Assembly (NCBI GenBank): GCA_025504975.1
Contig: JANUWI010000011.1
Location: 1,054,001-1,118,000, forward strand
Reading direction: 5' to 3'
Origin: Plenodomus lindquistii
Taxonomy: Eukaryota > Ascomycota > Dothideomycetes > Pleosporales > Leptosphaeriaceae
Length of the DNA stretch: 64,000 nucleotides
Below are positions 54,685-63,744 of the stretch, in pieces. Every line of letters starts with the position of its first letter. Position 1 is the first letter of the stretch. The position numbers and the translations under genes were made by a program. The notes under the pieces are model-generated. The model searched no databases. It had not been told where the DNA came from and saw only the letters and a list, made by a program, of their open reading frames with translations.

Positions 54685-55839
54685 ATGTCCGGCAAAGCCT
54701 CGGGCTCACAACCTACCAGCGGCGACGCAAAGCAACGCGCTCACCACGACGGCAGCGCAGGCCGCGCCTACACGACCGAGCAAAAAGCAGCCGTAATACG
54801 CATAAAACGGTGCGCACCCACAGCGTACTACGAGATCCTGGGTCTCGAAGCCGTGAAAGCCACATGCTCGGACAGCGACATCAAGAAGGCATACCGCAAG
54901 TTATCACTGCTTACGCACCCGGATAAGAATGGATATGATGGCGCGGACGAGGCTTTTAAACTTATTTCAAAGGCGTTTCAAGTCCTGAGTGATCCGGATA
55001 AGAAGAAGAAGTTTGATCAGTTTGGAGGGGATCCCGATGCGAGATTCAATCCGGCGACGGCGGGTGGGGGCGGTGGGAGTCCATTCGGGAACGGGTTTGG
55101 AGGGGGACGGGGCGGGCCCATGTTCCAGGAAGAGATGACACCGGAAGAGTTGTTCAGGCAGTTCTTCGGCGGTGGGTTTGGTGGCGGTCCATTCGGTACG
55201 TACACACCTAAACCCTACCCGTGTCCGTATGGCATGGGACAGGACCCGTACGAAGCGTACACGAACCACGACACTAACATACGCACCCCAGGCAACTTCG
55301 ACACAGGCCCAGGCTTTGTCTTCAACCTCGGCGGCGGCCCCGGTGTCCGCGTACACCAATTCGGCGGAGGCCGCCCCCGCCGCCGTCCAGGCACAGCACA
55401 ACCGCCCAACTCAGAAGCCCAATCCGCGTCCTCGGCCTTTGCCAACCTCCTCCCCCTCCTCTTCCTCTTCATCCTACCTCTCCTCTCCTCCCTCTTCTCC
55501 GGCTCCTCCACCCCCTCCGGTCCCTCGGTATCCTTTGAGTCGCCGCGGCCTCCACAGACATTTCAGCGCGTGAGCTCACGGCTCGGCATACACTACTTTG
55601 TGAACCCAAGCGATGTTGCCGATTACAACACGAAGAAGTGGCGGAATCTAGATCAGACAGCGGAGAACCAGTACGTGCACATGTTGGACGCGAGGTGTAG
55701 GAATGAACAGTTTGCGCAGCGCAAGGCCATGGAGGACGCGCAGGGGTGGTTTGGCGTGGATGCGATTGCCATGGAAGCGGCGCGGAAAATGGAGTTGAGG
55801 AATTGTCAGAAGTTGAAGAAGTTGAACATTAGGGTTTGA
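54685..55839 (+). CDS. ER-type membrane DnaJ (Hsp40) chaperone with DUF1977; 2 exons
   Basis: Exons 54685-55195 and 55292-55839 (352 aa). The 96-bp intron (GTACGT...CCAG, CTAAC branch point) is in frame and stop-free; removing it gives the natural run G-G-P-F-G-N-F-D-T-G-P-G-F-V-F-N. J domain about 44-112 with H-P-D at 78-80, preceded by a K-R-C-A-P-T-A-Y-Y-E-I-L-G-L start. A Gly/Phe-rich part follows, then one membrane segment (LLPLLFLFILPLLSSLF) and the DUF1977-like C terminus (NPSDVADYNTKKWRNLDQTAE). This is the DNAJB12/14-type layout, a tail-proximal anchored co-chaperone that recruits Hsp70 to the ER surface for ER-associated degradation. Yeast Hlj1 is the functional counterpart. Confidence 0.9.
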   Translation: MSGKASGSQPTSGDAKQRAHHDGSAGRAYTTEQKAAVIRIKRCAPTAYYEILGLEAVKATCSDSDIKKAYRKLSLLTHPDKNGYDGADEAFKLISKAFQVLSDPDKKKKFDQFGGDPDARFNPATAGGGGGSPFGNGFGGGRGGPMFQEEMTPEELFRQFFGGGFGGGPFGTYTPKPYPCPYGMGQDPYEAYTNHDTNIRTPGNFDTGPGFVFNLGGGPGVRVHQFGGGRPRRRPGTAQPPNSEAQSASSAFANLLPLLFLFILPLLSSLFSGSSTPSGPSVSFESPRPPQTFQRVSSRLGIHYFVNPSDVADYNTKKWRNLDQTAENQYVHMLDARCRNEQFAQRKAMEDAQGWFGVDAIAMEAARKMELRNCQKLKKLNIRV

Positions 55840-56142
55840 GGCGAGGGAGGGGAGTAATGTTGTAGAAAGGGGGGAGTGTTGATAGAGTACAGATGGGGAG
55901 TTGTATATGTCTGCATGGCGTATGGGCGTTGTTTCTATGTGCGCTGAGGAGCACGTGCAAGATGGCTGGTGGACAGATTTACTTTCAAACGATATGATCG
56001 GAGCGTTTATTCTTATTCGTACATAGAGAGTCGGTTCCGGTTCATGATATATCCCATGTCTAGTTTACGCCTGAGCTTGTATGCCGCCTTGGTATCGTAC
56101 ATTCATCTCGCCCTCTCTCCTATTCTCTATTCGTACAACACC
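55840..56142. other. Convergent intergenic region DnaJ/heme lyase
   Basis: Two 3' flanks; nothing else seen. Confidence 0.4.
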
Positions 56143-56970
56143 TCATGCCGACGACCCACCAAACCCCCAAAACCTCTGCACTCTCATCTTGACCCCCTCA
56201 AAACTATTCAACTTGGGCCTAACATCCAGGTAAAAGTTCAGCGCCTTGCCACTACTCCTCCCATCATCCCTCCCCGCATAAAAATCAATCACATATTCAA
56301 TCTTCTCCCCACAGCGATCCACAACCCAATCATGCCGATCAAACGGCGCCTGATACCCCATCCACGTCTTCCACCTCGCACGGGGCGTCAAGCTGGTGCT
56401 CAGCCCACTAAAACTCGCCAACTTGGGGCCACCACAGGTTTCGCTGCCACGACCCGCTTCCCAGGTTTTAATTTCGTGCCAGGCGCGCTCGTTGACGGCG
56501 TTGTGGATGGGGACTATGGCTTTCATGTCTGTGGTTTGGGGGTCGAAGGATTTGCGGCGCATGGCGTCGAAGAACATTTGCTCCGAGGGGTAGATCCAGT
56601 TTCCGGTGGTTTTGTCGGGGGCGGTGTCGCGCTCGTTGTTTGCGGGGGCGGAGGTGGGGGTGGTGGGGAGGGCGCGCGGGATGGTGCTGACTTCGCGGGT
56701 GGTGCCGAGGCGGGTGTGGGAGAGGAGGGAGGTGGTGGTTGGAGCGGTGGTGGGGGATTGGTCGAGGGTGGAGGAGTCGCAGGATTGTTGGACTGGTGAG
56801 GTGGATTGTGGTTTGGGTTTGGGTTGGGATTGTGGTGGTGATGGCGCAGCGTGGGTGGGCTCATGTGGGTTGAGGTTTTGGGCGCCACTTGCGCGGGCTT
56901 GGGCGAGCCATGCTTCGCGGGTTTTGTGGTCGACGGGGCAGGCGGCTGCGGGGTCGTCTTGCGAAGACAT
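56143..56970 (-). CDS. CYT2: Cytochrome c/c1 heme lyase
   Basis: Single-exon 275-aa holocytochrome synthase, which attaches heme to apocytochrome in the mitochondrial intermembrane space. Starts M-S-S-Q-D-D; the C-P-V heme-binding motif is at 11-13 followed by D-H-K-T-R-E-A-W-L, which resembles yeast Cyt2 (cytochrome c1 lyase) more than Cyc3. Core motifs: L-G-T-T-R-E-V-S-T-I-P-R, then G-N-W-I-Y-P-S-E-Q-M-F-F-D-A-M, P-I-H-N-A-V-N-E-R-A-W and D-R-H-D-W-V-V-D-R-C-G, where the conserved His/Asp sit. A long Pro/Ser/Thr/Gln linker (about 35-90) separates CPV from the core. The frame is open upstream to 57039, but 56970 gives the expected N terminus. Assignment as lyase is secure; c1 versus c is less so. 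Confidence 0.88.
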   Translation of the reverse strand: MSSQDDPAAACPVDHKTREAWLAQARASGAQNLNPHEPTHAAPSPPQSQPKPKPQSTSPVQQSCDSSTLDQSPTTAPTTTSLLSHTRLGTTREVSTIPRALPTTPTSAPANNERDTAPDKTTGNWIYPSEQMFFDAMRRKSFDPQTTDMKAIVPIHNAVNERAWHEIKTWEAGRGSETCGGPKLASFSGLSTSLTPRARWKTWMGYQAPFDRHDWVVDRCGEKIEYVIDFYAGRDDGRSSGKALNFYLDVRPKLNSFEGVKMRVQRFWGFGGSSA

Positions 56971-57377
56971 TGTGGTGGGGTGTTTGTTTGTGTGTGGACG
57001 TTGCGACTGGGGAGGACAGGGGATGGATGGTGACGGCAATGGCTCGAGGAAATGTTGAGCATGGACCAGTTGGTCTCGGAAAACCGCAGCATGCTGATTG
57101 GTTCATGGCGGACTACCCTGCGTTCACCGCTCGGGAGGGGCTTCCAAGGTTTAAGCTAGCTTTCACAACACAACCAAGTATTGAACATGAGTCGTAGTGT
57201 AAGACTCTTCTAATCTCCGCCTGCGCAGCCCCTTGCGTGCATTGAGTGCCGTTTCTTGCTTGTGACGCTTTCGTTGCTGACCGTCCCAATCCAGAGACCC
57301 TGCATATAAACAAATCCCCCACCAAAACCCTGCTTCTTTCCTCTCCACACGCACGCTTCACTCTTCCACACGTCAAC
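56971..57377. promoter_or_regulatory. Divergent promoter region heme lyase/ERG19
   Basis: 407 bp between opposed starts. The ERG19 leader (57300-57377) is C-rich with CCACACG-like repeats. No element assigned. Confidence 0.4.
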
Positions 57378-58574
57378 ATGTCAGACATTCACCGCGCCAG
57401 CACCACCGCCCCGGTAAACATTGCCGTCATCAAGTACTGGGGAAAGCGCGACCCCAAGCTCAACCTCCCCACCAACTCTTCCCTCAGCGTCACCCTTGCC
57501 CAGTCCGATCTCCGCACACACACGACTGCCTCGTGCTCGCCTTCATACCCGGCCGAAGACACTCTTCTCCTCAACGGCCAATCTCAAGATGTCTCCGGCG
57601 CCCGCACACAAGCCTGCTTCCGCGAGCTGAGGGCTCTGCGCAAGCAACTCGAAGACCAAGACTCGTCTCTTCCCAAGCTTTCCGCCCAACCCCTCCGCAT
57701 CGTCTCCGAGAACAACTTCCCCACCGCCGCCGGTCTCGCAAGCTCGGCAGCCGGTTTCGCCGCCCTCGTCAGAGCCATTGCAAACCTCTATCAACTTCCT
57801 TCCTCCCCCACCGACCTCTCTCGCATCGCACGACAGGGCTCCGGCTCGGCATGCAGATCCCTCTTCGGCGGCTACGTAGGCTGGGAACAAGGTTCGGCCA
57901 CCGACGGCAGCGACAGTGTGGCCTTCCAAGTCGCACCCGCTAGCCACTGGCCCAACATGCGTGCTGTAATCCTCGTCGTCAGTGCAGCAAAGAAGGGCGT
58001 ATCGAGCACCACGGGCATGCAAACTACCGTCGCAACATCCTCGCTGTTCCAGTCAAGAGCCTCAGAAACCGTACCACGTCGTATGAAGGAGATGCAAGAT
58101 GCCATCAAGAACAAGGACTTTGAGGCTTTTGGCAAGGTCACCATGATGGATAGCAATTCTTTCCACGCCACATGCTTGGACACCTTCCCACCTATTTTCT
58201 ACCTCAACGATGTCTCGAGGGCTGCTATCATGGTCGTCAATGCGATCAATGCCGCCGCAGGCAAGATCATTGCGGCGTATACGTTCGACGCGGGGCCAAA
58301 TGCCGTCGTGTACTACCTCGAGGAGAACGAGAAGGATGTTGCGGGACTTTTCAAGCTCATTCTCGATGAAAAGGACGGGTGGCAGGGCGAGAGGGGAAGC
58401 AAGGTCCAGGCCAATGCTTCCGAGTTGGAGAGGGTCAAGGGTGACTGTGGGCCCGCTATTGCGGTGCTGGAAGAAGGTGTTAGCAGAGTTATCTTGACGG
58501 GTGTTGGTGAAGGTCCTGTCAAGACGGATGAGATGCTCATTGATGAAAAGGGCGAGCCTGTCACTAGCGCTTAG
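57378..58574 (+). CDS. ERG19: Diphosphomevalonate decarboxylase
   Basis: Single-exon 398-aa GHMP-kinase-family enzyme that converts mevalonate-5-diphosphate with ATP to isopentenyl diphosphate, the last step of the mevalonate branch feeding sterols and isoprenoids. N terminus A-P-V-N-I-A-V-I-K-Y-W-G-K-R-D is the family signature. The phosphate-binding loop is P-T-A-A-G-L-A-S-S-A-A-G-F (115-127). The catalytic Asp is D304 in T-F-D-A-G-P-N-A. Start at M-S-D-I-H-R-A-S; the frame is open 44 codons upstream but those residues are leader. Length matches yeast Erg19 (396 aa). Cytosolic or peroxisomal. Confidence 0.96.
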   Translation: MSDIHRASTTAPVNIAVIKYWGKRDPKLNLPTNSSLSVTLAQSDLRTHTTASCSPSYPAEDTLLLNGQSQDVSGARTQACFRELRALRKQLEDQDSSLPKLSAQPLRIVSENNFPTAAGLASSAAGFAALVRAIANLYQLPSSPTDLSRIARQGSGSACRSLFGGYVGWEQGSATDGSDSVAFQVAPASHWPNMRAVILVVSAAKKGVSSTTGMQTTVATSSLFQSRASETVPRRMKEMQDAIKNKDFEAFGKVTMMDSNSFHATCLDTFPPIFYLNDVSRAAIMVVNAINAAAGKIIAAYTFDAGPNAVVYYLEENEKDVAGLFKLILDEKDGWQGERGSKVQANASELERVKGDCGPAIAVLEEGVSRVILTGVGEGPVKTDEMLIDEKGEPVTSA

Positions 58575-59092
58575 AGCTGTGGTTGGGAGATGGCGGCGTG
58601 CACTCTTGTAGATACCCGTGCAATACGAGAGAAGTTGATGTCAATCTGCAGAGCTGCCTTGAAGATTGAAGTTGCCCGTACTAACGTTTGGAACGTGCAT
58701 GTGCACTTGAAACCAAAATCGAGAAGTCGTCAGTCTGGACATGCAAGTCGATATGCTTTCACATTGTGAGGAGGACATCGCAGAGCTGACTTGCTCGCTT
58801 TTTTAAGTACTTAACAGTCCTCTTCATCCTTGGTATTGTCTCTGTTCGATATCGTCTACCACCCGTTATTCTAGTTCATAGCTTCTGATTTTGCTCACGC
58901 AGTGACTACTAGTTCGTATCGTTCAGCCACTCTTGATCCCACACATTATCTTCACATCATACATCTCCCATTACCCCAAACCACGTCTGCTCATCCCTCC
59001 ATCCAACCCCTCAACCCCAATTCTAAAACATTACAATATCCACCGCATCTCCCCAAAAATCTGCCCTCTTCTTCCCCACTCCCCATCCCAGC
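58575..59092. other. Convergent intergenic region ERG19/PAQR
   Basis: Two 3' flanks. Short plus-strand frames near 58902-59142 are Pro/Ser-rich and unsupported. Confidence 0.4.
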
Positions 59093-60083
59093 CTAACACA
59101 ACCTCGTCTCCGGATTATGATTATACTCAAAAGCCATCATGATCCCCCTCAAATGCGCCGCCGCCCCCGCCAACACCGCAACATGAAAAATCTGATGCGA
59201 ACTACCCCAAATATCGCATTTGCGGGGGATAGCTCGCTCCGGGTATCTAGATGCGTAAATCGCGGCGCCAAGGATGTAAAATACGCCTTCGAGGAGAAAC
59301 CAGCCCCAGCCCATTTGTTGGTGTGCTTGGTATACGCCGTAGGCTTTTGCGGCGGAGGTCATGGGGACGAAGCCGGAGATGCCGAGGGAGAGGAACATGG
59401 TGGTGCGGAAGTGTTTCCATTTTGGTGTGCGAAAGGTGGGGACTAGGAGGACGATGAGGGAGAGGATGGTGAGGGATAGGATCTTTTTTTGAGGAGGGGG
59501 GGAAAGGTTAGTTATGTGTTCTTCTGCCTTTTTTTTTGGAAAGAAATGACCATTGAGGAGATAATGCAATGGCCATATTAGAATCGAAAAAAAGGACAAA
59601 AAAAAATAAAAACAGGGGGTTTCTACTTACCAACCCAACATAAAACTGCACCGTACTCCTCTGACAATAAAACCCATAATAAATCCCCGGAATCCAACTC
59701 CCAGCAATCAAACACAGAATCCCGAAAAAATCACACGCCAACCACTTCCGACACACATCCTCACTATGATTCGAAAACGTGTGAAACGCAGAGCTAAAAC
59801 CTAGGCAAGCGAGCAAACCGGCCAGAAAAGCACTAAACACGATTTTGTCCTCGTGCGTTGCTGTTTCGTAGCGCGCGAGCACAGGGTCCCAGTTTAGATA
59901 TGCGAAGATGGCGAAGATGGTGAAGCCGAGGAGGTGCGTGTAGACGTTTACGGTTTGGTTGTGCACGTACATGAGGCTTTGGAGGGAGAGGCGGTAGGAA
60001 TGCGATATAGGGCGGTAGCCGCGCTGAATGTAAGGGTCTTGTTGCCATGCTGGGACGTTGGGGGATTCGAGGAGTGTTAACAT
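59093..60083 (-). CDS. PAQR/Izh-type seven-transmembrane protein (hemolysin III-like fold); 2 exons
   Basis: Exons (minus) 60083-59631 and 59482-59093 (280 aa); 148-bp intron GTAAGT...AAAG. Seven hydrophobic segments. PAQR zinc-hydrolase-like signatures: S-A-F-H-T-F-S-N-H-S-E and C-D-F-F-G-I in the first half, and G-S-S-H-Q-I-F-H-V-A-V near the C terminus, supplying the three metal-binding His and the Asp. Y-R-P-I-S-H-S-Y near the N terminus is the usual lead-in. Fungal Izh proteins influence zinc and sterol homeostasis; ligand or activity not settled. The first ATG is at 60083; the preceding TTG at 60095 is unlikely. The acceptor follows a purine-rich AAAAAAAG, so the 3' splice site is weaker than the others. 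Confidence 0.88.
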
Positions 60084-60904
60084 TGTGTTGTGCAATGGAT
60101 GGGAAATTTTTGTGTTTTTTTCTTTACTCGGAAAATGTGGTTTGGGGAGAGGGAGGATGGTGGCGGGATGCGGTTTTGTTGGAAAAAGGTGAGGTGGAGG
60201 GGGGGTTTTTTTTTAAAGGGAAGGGACATGGGGTGAAGGTGAAGGGGAGGAATTGCCGGGAAAACGCTGGCAAGGATACTTAGTCAGGGTACCTCCCTCC
60301 CCACTTTCCGGATTCATCCGCACTCTACAGCTGTGGTTGAGGTATTCAACAGATACTATATTGAGAACATAGAGCGACGACAGGAAGAGTGCGTAGATGA
60401 GGGAATGTCCAACATAGCTTGGCTGTGAATACGAGTTGGGCCCCTCACGGTCAGCAAGTAAAGGTCCTCGGCTGGAGCCCATGATTCGTGTGTTCGTGGA
60501 AAGGAAAGACCAAGCGCATCATGTCATCCTTCGCTTGGTCAAAATGAGAATCGCCAATGATATCGAAATCAAAGTTGAGGCCAATGGGTAGTTTTTCCGT
60601 CCACGGTTGGAGGAAACAGAGACGATGTCATCGGCGTGTGACTATTAATGCGTACACACACCGCATCGAATCTGTAGAGCGGCACCAATTCAATTGACGA
60701 GGATGTCTCAATTCTGCTTGCAGTCTGTCCAAACAACACATACGGAATCGGAGTTGGAAGAAAAGGTAGGGGTAAAATATGCTTTCATAAATTGACTTGG
60801 TCAAATCGTAGGGTATCATCGCTTATATCATACATCCGCCAAAATGCTTGCTTACAAAAAGGGAACTTGTCTCACTGTACACTATCCACCTTCAAGCTCA
60901 GCAT
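60084..60904. other. Intergenic: PAQR promoter and 3' flank of the small basic protein
   Basis: About 0.8 kb; G-rich and T-rich tracts near 60100-60250. No supported gene. Confidence 0.4.
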
Positions 60905-61315
60905 CTAGTAGACGCGACGAGCATTGCGACCATCAGTACCGTGCATGCGGCGGGTTCCAGCAGCCTGTAATTTGTCAGATTGTATTATTTCTTCATGGAT
61001 CAGGGTCAAACATACCTTGAGACCAGGGCGGCGAGTCAAAGAACCCCTCAACTTCATCATCATGCCAGAGACCTTGTCGCCCATAGACGCATGGCGCTTG
61101 TGGTGGTGGACTGGCGCGGCAGCACCGTGACCAGTAGTGCGGGTCGTGCGTGTGGTGGTAGTAGTGGTAGTGGTGGCAGCAGGTGTGCGCCTTGCAGTCT
61201 TGCGTCCACCTAGAAGTCTAGCCTTGAGACTGGAACGGGCAGTCGTGCGTGTAGTGCGGGGAGTGGTGCGGGTAGCACGGGCAGTGCGAGGAGCGGAGCG
61301 GCGCATGATAGGCAT
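60905..61315 (-). CDS. Small Arg/Thr-rich basic fungal protein; 2 exons
   Basis: Exons (minus) 61315-61016 and 60964-60905 (119 aa); 51-bp intron GTATGT...ACAG, stop-free and in frame. N-terminal half is Arg/Thr/Ala-rich with a T8 run. The conserved-looking part is S-M-G-D-K-V-S-G-M-M-M-K-L-R-G-S-L-T, followed across the splice by A-A-G-T-R-R-M-H-G-T-D-G and an ending A-R-R-V-Y. I recall similar short proteins with a G-D-K-V-S-G-M-M-x-K-L-x-G-S core in many Pezizomycotina, possibly stress or starvation related, but this is memory without a confirmed function. No signal peptide. Confidence 0.75.
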   Translation of the reverse strand: MPIMRRSAPRTARATRTTPRTTRTTARSSLKARLLGGRKTARRTPAATTTTTTTTRTTRTTGHGAAAPVHHHKRHASMGDKVSGMMMKLRGSLTRRPGLKVCLTLIHEEIIQSDKLQAAGTRRMHGTDGRNARRVY

Positions 61316-61630
61316 TTTGGGTTGATTTGAGTGTCGATGTCTGGGATAGGATGATTTGGTAGGAGTTTAATGAGCAGTCTCTTGAATAGTGCTCGTTTGT
61401 GGTTGTGTGAAGGTTGTGATTTGTGATGATACTCTACACCTGTACTTCACCTCCATCTTATACTTCTTGATGATGATATCAGACCTTCACCACTCCATGC
61501 CAATCTTACCACTCAGACCCTGAAAACAAGATTCTCCAGCTCCCAAGCGCCCCAAAACAGTGCGATCGCCAATTCTTACAAGACAGTGCGTCATGCAGGG
61601 ACCGCGCCACGGTGGGCGTGTAATACCGAG
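61316..61630. other. Promoter side of the small basic protein
   Basis: Upstream flank; nothing specific. Confidence 0.35.
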
Positions 61631-62177
61631 TCAGGGCACATGACGTCCGTCTATGGTTCCAGATTCTTGATGTGGCTTGCACCCATGTTGATCAACCTTG
61701 AGACTGCGAAATTGCGTGACGATGAACGTTGTGGGTTGGGGTCTTGGGATCGGGACGTTGCGCCGTGAATGCGCAAGGCTGGTAGCGTCGTTGTCAAAAT
61801 CAGGGTCCAGATTTTGAGGATTGACGTCATATCCGCGAATAGCTTCATACTCGTCATTGTACAAGAAAAGTGTTGCGATTGCTGTTCAAGAGGCTGGCTA
61901 CTATGGCCGGATTCCTGGTCTCCATCCAAGGATGAGGCAGGCCGTCTTGTCATGAGTCGGGCTTGCAATGCGTGACGTGATTCCAGGGAGGGCATCTGGC
62001 GTGGTTCTTCAGATGGAGGACCCCACCACTCTTCTTCAAATAAGCATCGAACGAGGTCCTCAGGGTTCAGCTGATGTTGCGCTGGCTATATGAACTCTGA
62101 TCATACCATTGCGCGACGAACGGGTTGGGTACTTCAACGGCTGGGGCTGAGCCATTGGCCGGCTGCGACACCCATCA
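61631..62177 (-). pseudogene. Multi-lesion gene relic, family not recognised
   Basis: Three minus-strand frames carry protein-like sequence in collinear order with no splice sites between them. First, about 62174-62084: Q-P-A-N-G-S-A-P-A-V-E-V-P-N-P-F-V-A-Q-W and then Y-D-Q-S-S-Y-S-Q, preceded in frame by a TGA at 62175. Next frame, about 62079-61869: L-N-P-E-D-L-V-R-C-L-F-E-E-E-W-W-G-P-P-S, M-P-S-L-E-S-R-H-A-L-Q-A-R-L-M and on to E-Q-Q-S-Q-H. Third frame, 61864-61631: Y-N-D-E-Y-E-A-I-R-G-Y-D-V-N-P-Q-N-L-D and D-F-D-N-D-A-T-S-L-A-H-S. Each junction needs a single extra base, the second at the T4 run 61865-61868. Either a decayed gene or a gene with base-call deletions. No metal or catalytic motif seen. 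Confidence 0.5.
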
Positions 62178-62495
62178 CACCTTACTGCAATTCACTCTCA
62201 TTGGTATGCGGACACAGCTCGTCGAGAATGAAAAAGGTCTTTCATCAATATCTGTGAGAAATCGCATGTTCCGTTCTATCGGTTTAAGTCGCTCCATCCA
62301 AATGCCCCCGCATGGTATGATTATGTGTGATGTCAATTTTGGTGACATCACACGTAAATAATCGAGCATCACAGATAAAATTGCAACTCTGAGCTGCAGC
62401 AGCACCACCATTACACTCTCCACTACCAAAATCACATTTGTTTCTGAGATACCCTTCAACGTCTCCAACAACTTTCTAGATACCCCATTGACATC
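62178..62495. promoter_or_regulatory. SDR promoter region
   Basis: 318 bp upstream of the SDR start. Holds the perfect inverted repeat at 62325-62353. Leader near the ATG is CA/CT-rich. Confidence 0.45.
62325..62353. promoter_or_regulatory. Perfect 11-bp inverted repeat with CRE/AP-1-like half sites
   Basis: Arms GTGTGATGTCA (62325-62335) and TGACATCACAC (62343-62353) separated by seven bases, 143 bp before the SDR ATG. Each arm contains TGATGTCA/TGACATCA, one base from the bZIP site TGACGTCA. May bind a bZIP dimer pair or form a hairpin in a long leader. Function is inferred. Confidence 0.5.
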
Positions 62496-63444
62496 ATGTC
62501 TTCCTCCAAGGGCGTATTCGAGCAGGGTTGGTCTATTTGGGCGAGAGACTACGAGATAAGTCACTGACACCTTCCAAGGCTACCAGCCCGAAGTCCAGCA
62601 CCAAGATGCTCCCGGTCTCGAAGCAAAGCTCGACCCCAAGCCAGAATATGACCACCTCCCCACCGCCGACGGCGGCCGCGAACTCTACAAAGCCGCCGGC
62701 AAGCTCAAGGGCAAGAAGGCCATCATCACAGGTGGAGACAGCGGAATCGGCCGCGCAATCGCCATTCTCTTTGCCATGGAGGGCGCAGACAGCTTCATTG
62801 CGTACCTGCCCCAAGAAGAGAAGGACGCGCAAGATACCAAGAAGCTCGTCGAGGAGAAGGGCGCAAAGTGCTACACATACGCCACCGACCTGACCGACCG
62901 CGCCAACTGCCAGAAGGTCGTCGACGAGGCGCTTAAGCAGATGGGTGGCATCGACATCCTGTGCAATAACCACGCGTACCAGATGATGGTGGAGGACATC
63001 AAGGATCTGAGTGAGGACCAGTGGGTGCACACTTTCAACACCAACATTCACCCATTCTTCTACCTCTCCAAGTACGCGCTGCCGCACATGAAGAAGGGAT
63101 CCACCATCATCAACAACGCTTCCATCAACGCATACATCGGCCGCCCAGATCTCCTCGACTACACATCAACAAAGGGCGCTATTGTTGCTTTCACACGTGG
63201 TCTGGCGAACCAGTATGTCAGCAAGGGCATCCGTGTCAACGCCGTCGCACCTGGACCCGTCTGGACACCATTGATTCCCGCGACCATGAACTCGGAGGCG
63301 ATCAAGCAGTTCACAGCGCCGATTGGAAGGCCGTCGCAACCCAGTGAGATCGCGACTGTCTTTGTCTTTTTGGCGAGCAACGACAGCAGCTCGATCACTG
63401 GACAGACAATCCATCCCAACGGTGGTACTGTTGTCAGCGGTTAA
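62496..63444 (+). CDS. YghA-type short-chain dehydrogenase/reductase; 2 exons
   Basis: Exons 62496-62526 and 62579-63444 (298 aa); 52-bp intron GTTGGT...CAAG with CTGAC branch point. The tiny first exon gives M-S-S-S-K-G-V-F-E-Q-G, and splicing continues Y-Q-P-E-V-Q-H-Q-D-A-P-G. Rossmann NAD(P) motif T-G-G-D-S-G-I-G-R-A (61-70), structural N-N-H-A in place of the usual N-N-A-G, catalytic S192 (N-N-A-S-I-N), Y205 and K209 (D-Y-T-S-T-K-G). The N-terminal extension and core match the glucose/ribitol-dehydrogenase-like YghA group found in bacteria and fungi. Substrate unknown; probably reduces aldehydes or oxidises sugars or polyols in the cytosol. Related fungal genes are often stress induced, and the inverted repeat upstream would fit bZIP control, by inference. 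Confidence 0.92.
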
Positions 63445-63744
63445 GCGTGTCGAAGCGATTACGTGGAATGACGAATGCACAAGAGTGCCTATTACGATGT
63501 CATGAGCATGAGATATATAGTCACGAATGAACAGTGATCTTCTCAACCATCAGTTGTGTCCATTGTGTTGTCTACAGTCTTTCTAGACCTCATGATCTTT
63601 TTGAAACTGGCCTACTGTCATCCTTGACGTATCGAAACAGTCAAGTTAACTCCTTAGGCACTGGAAATCGTACAAATTTCCTCCGACCACCACTTGAGTA
63701 GAAGACCTGACTCGCAGCTTTCCTGGCATAGTATCACCTTGCTT
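63445..63744. other. Convergent intergenic region
   Basis: 300 bp between the SDR and edge-gene stops; nothing seen. Confidence 0.4.

Noticed and set aside
62178..62570. Minus-strand frame antisense to the SDR promoter and first exon
   Set aside because: Overlaps the well-supported SDR exon and intron; only its last part joins the relic and may be real.
62496..63444. Horizontal transfer of the SDR from bacteria
   Set aside because: The family is widespread in fungi, and the gene has a fungal-type intron and ordinary composition; no sign of recent transfer.
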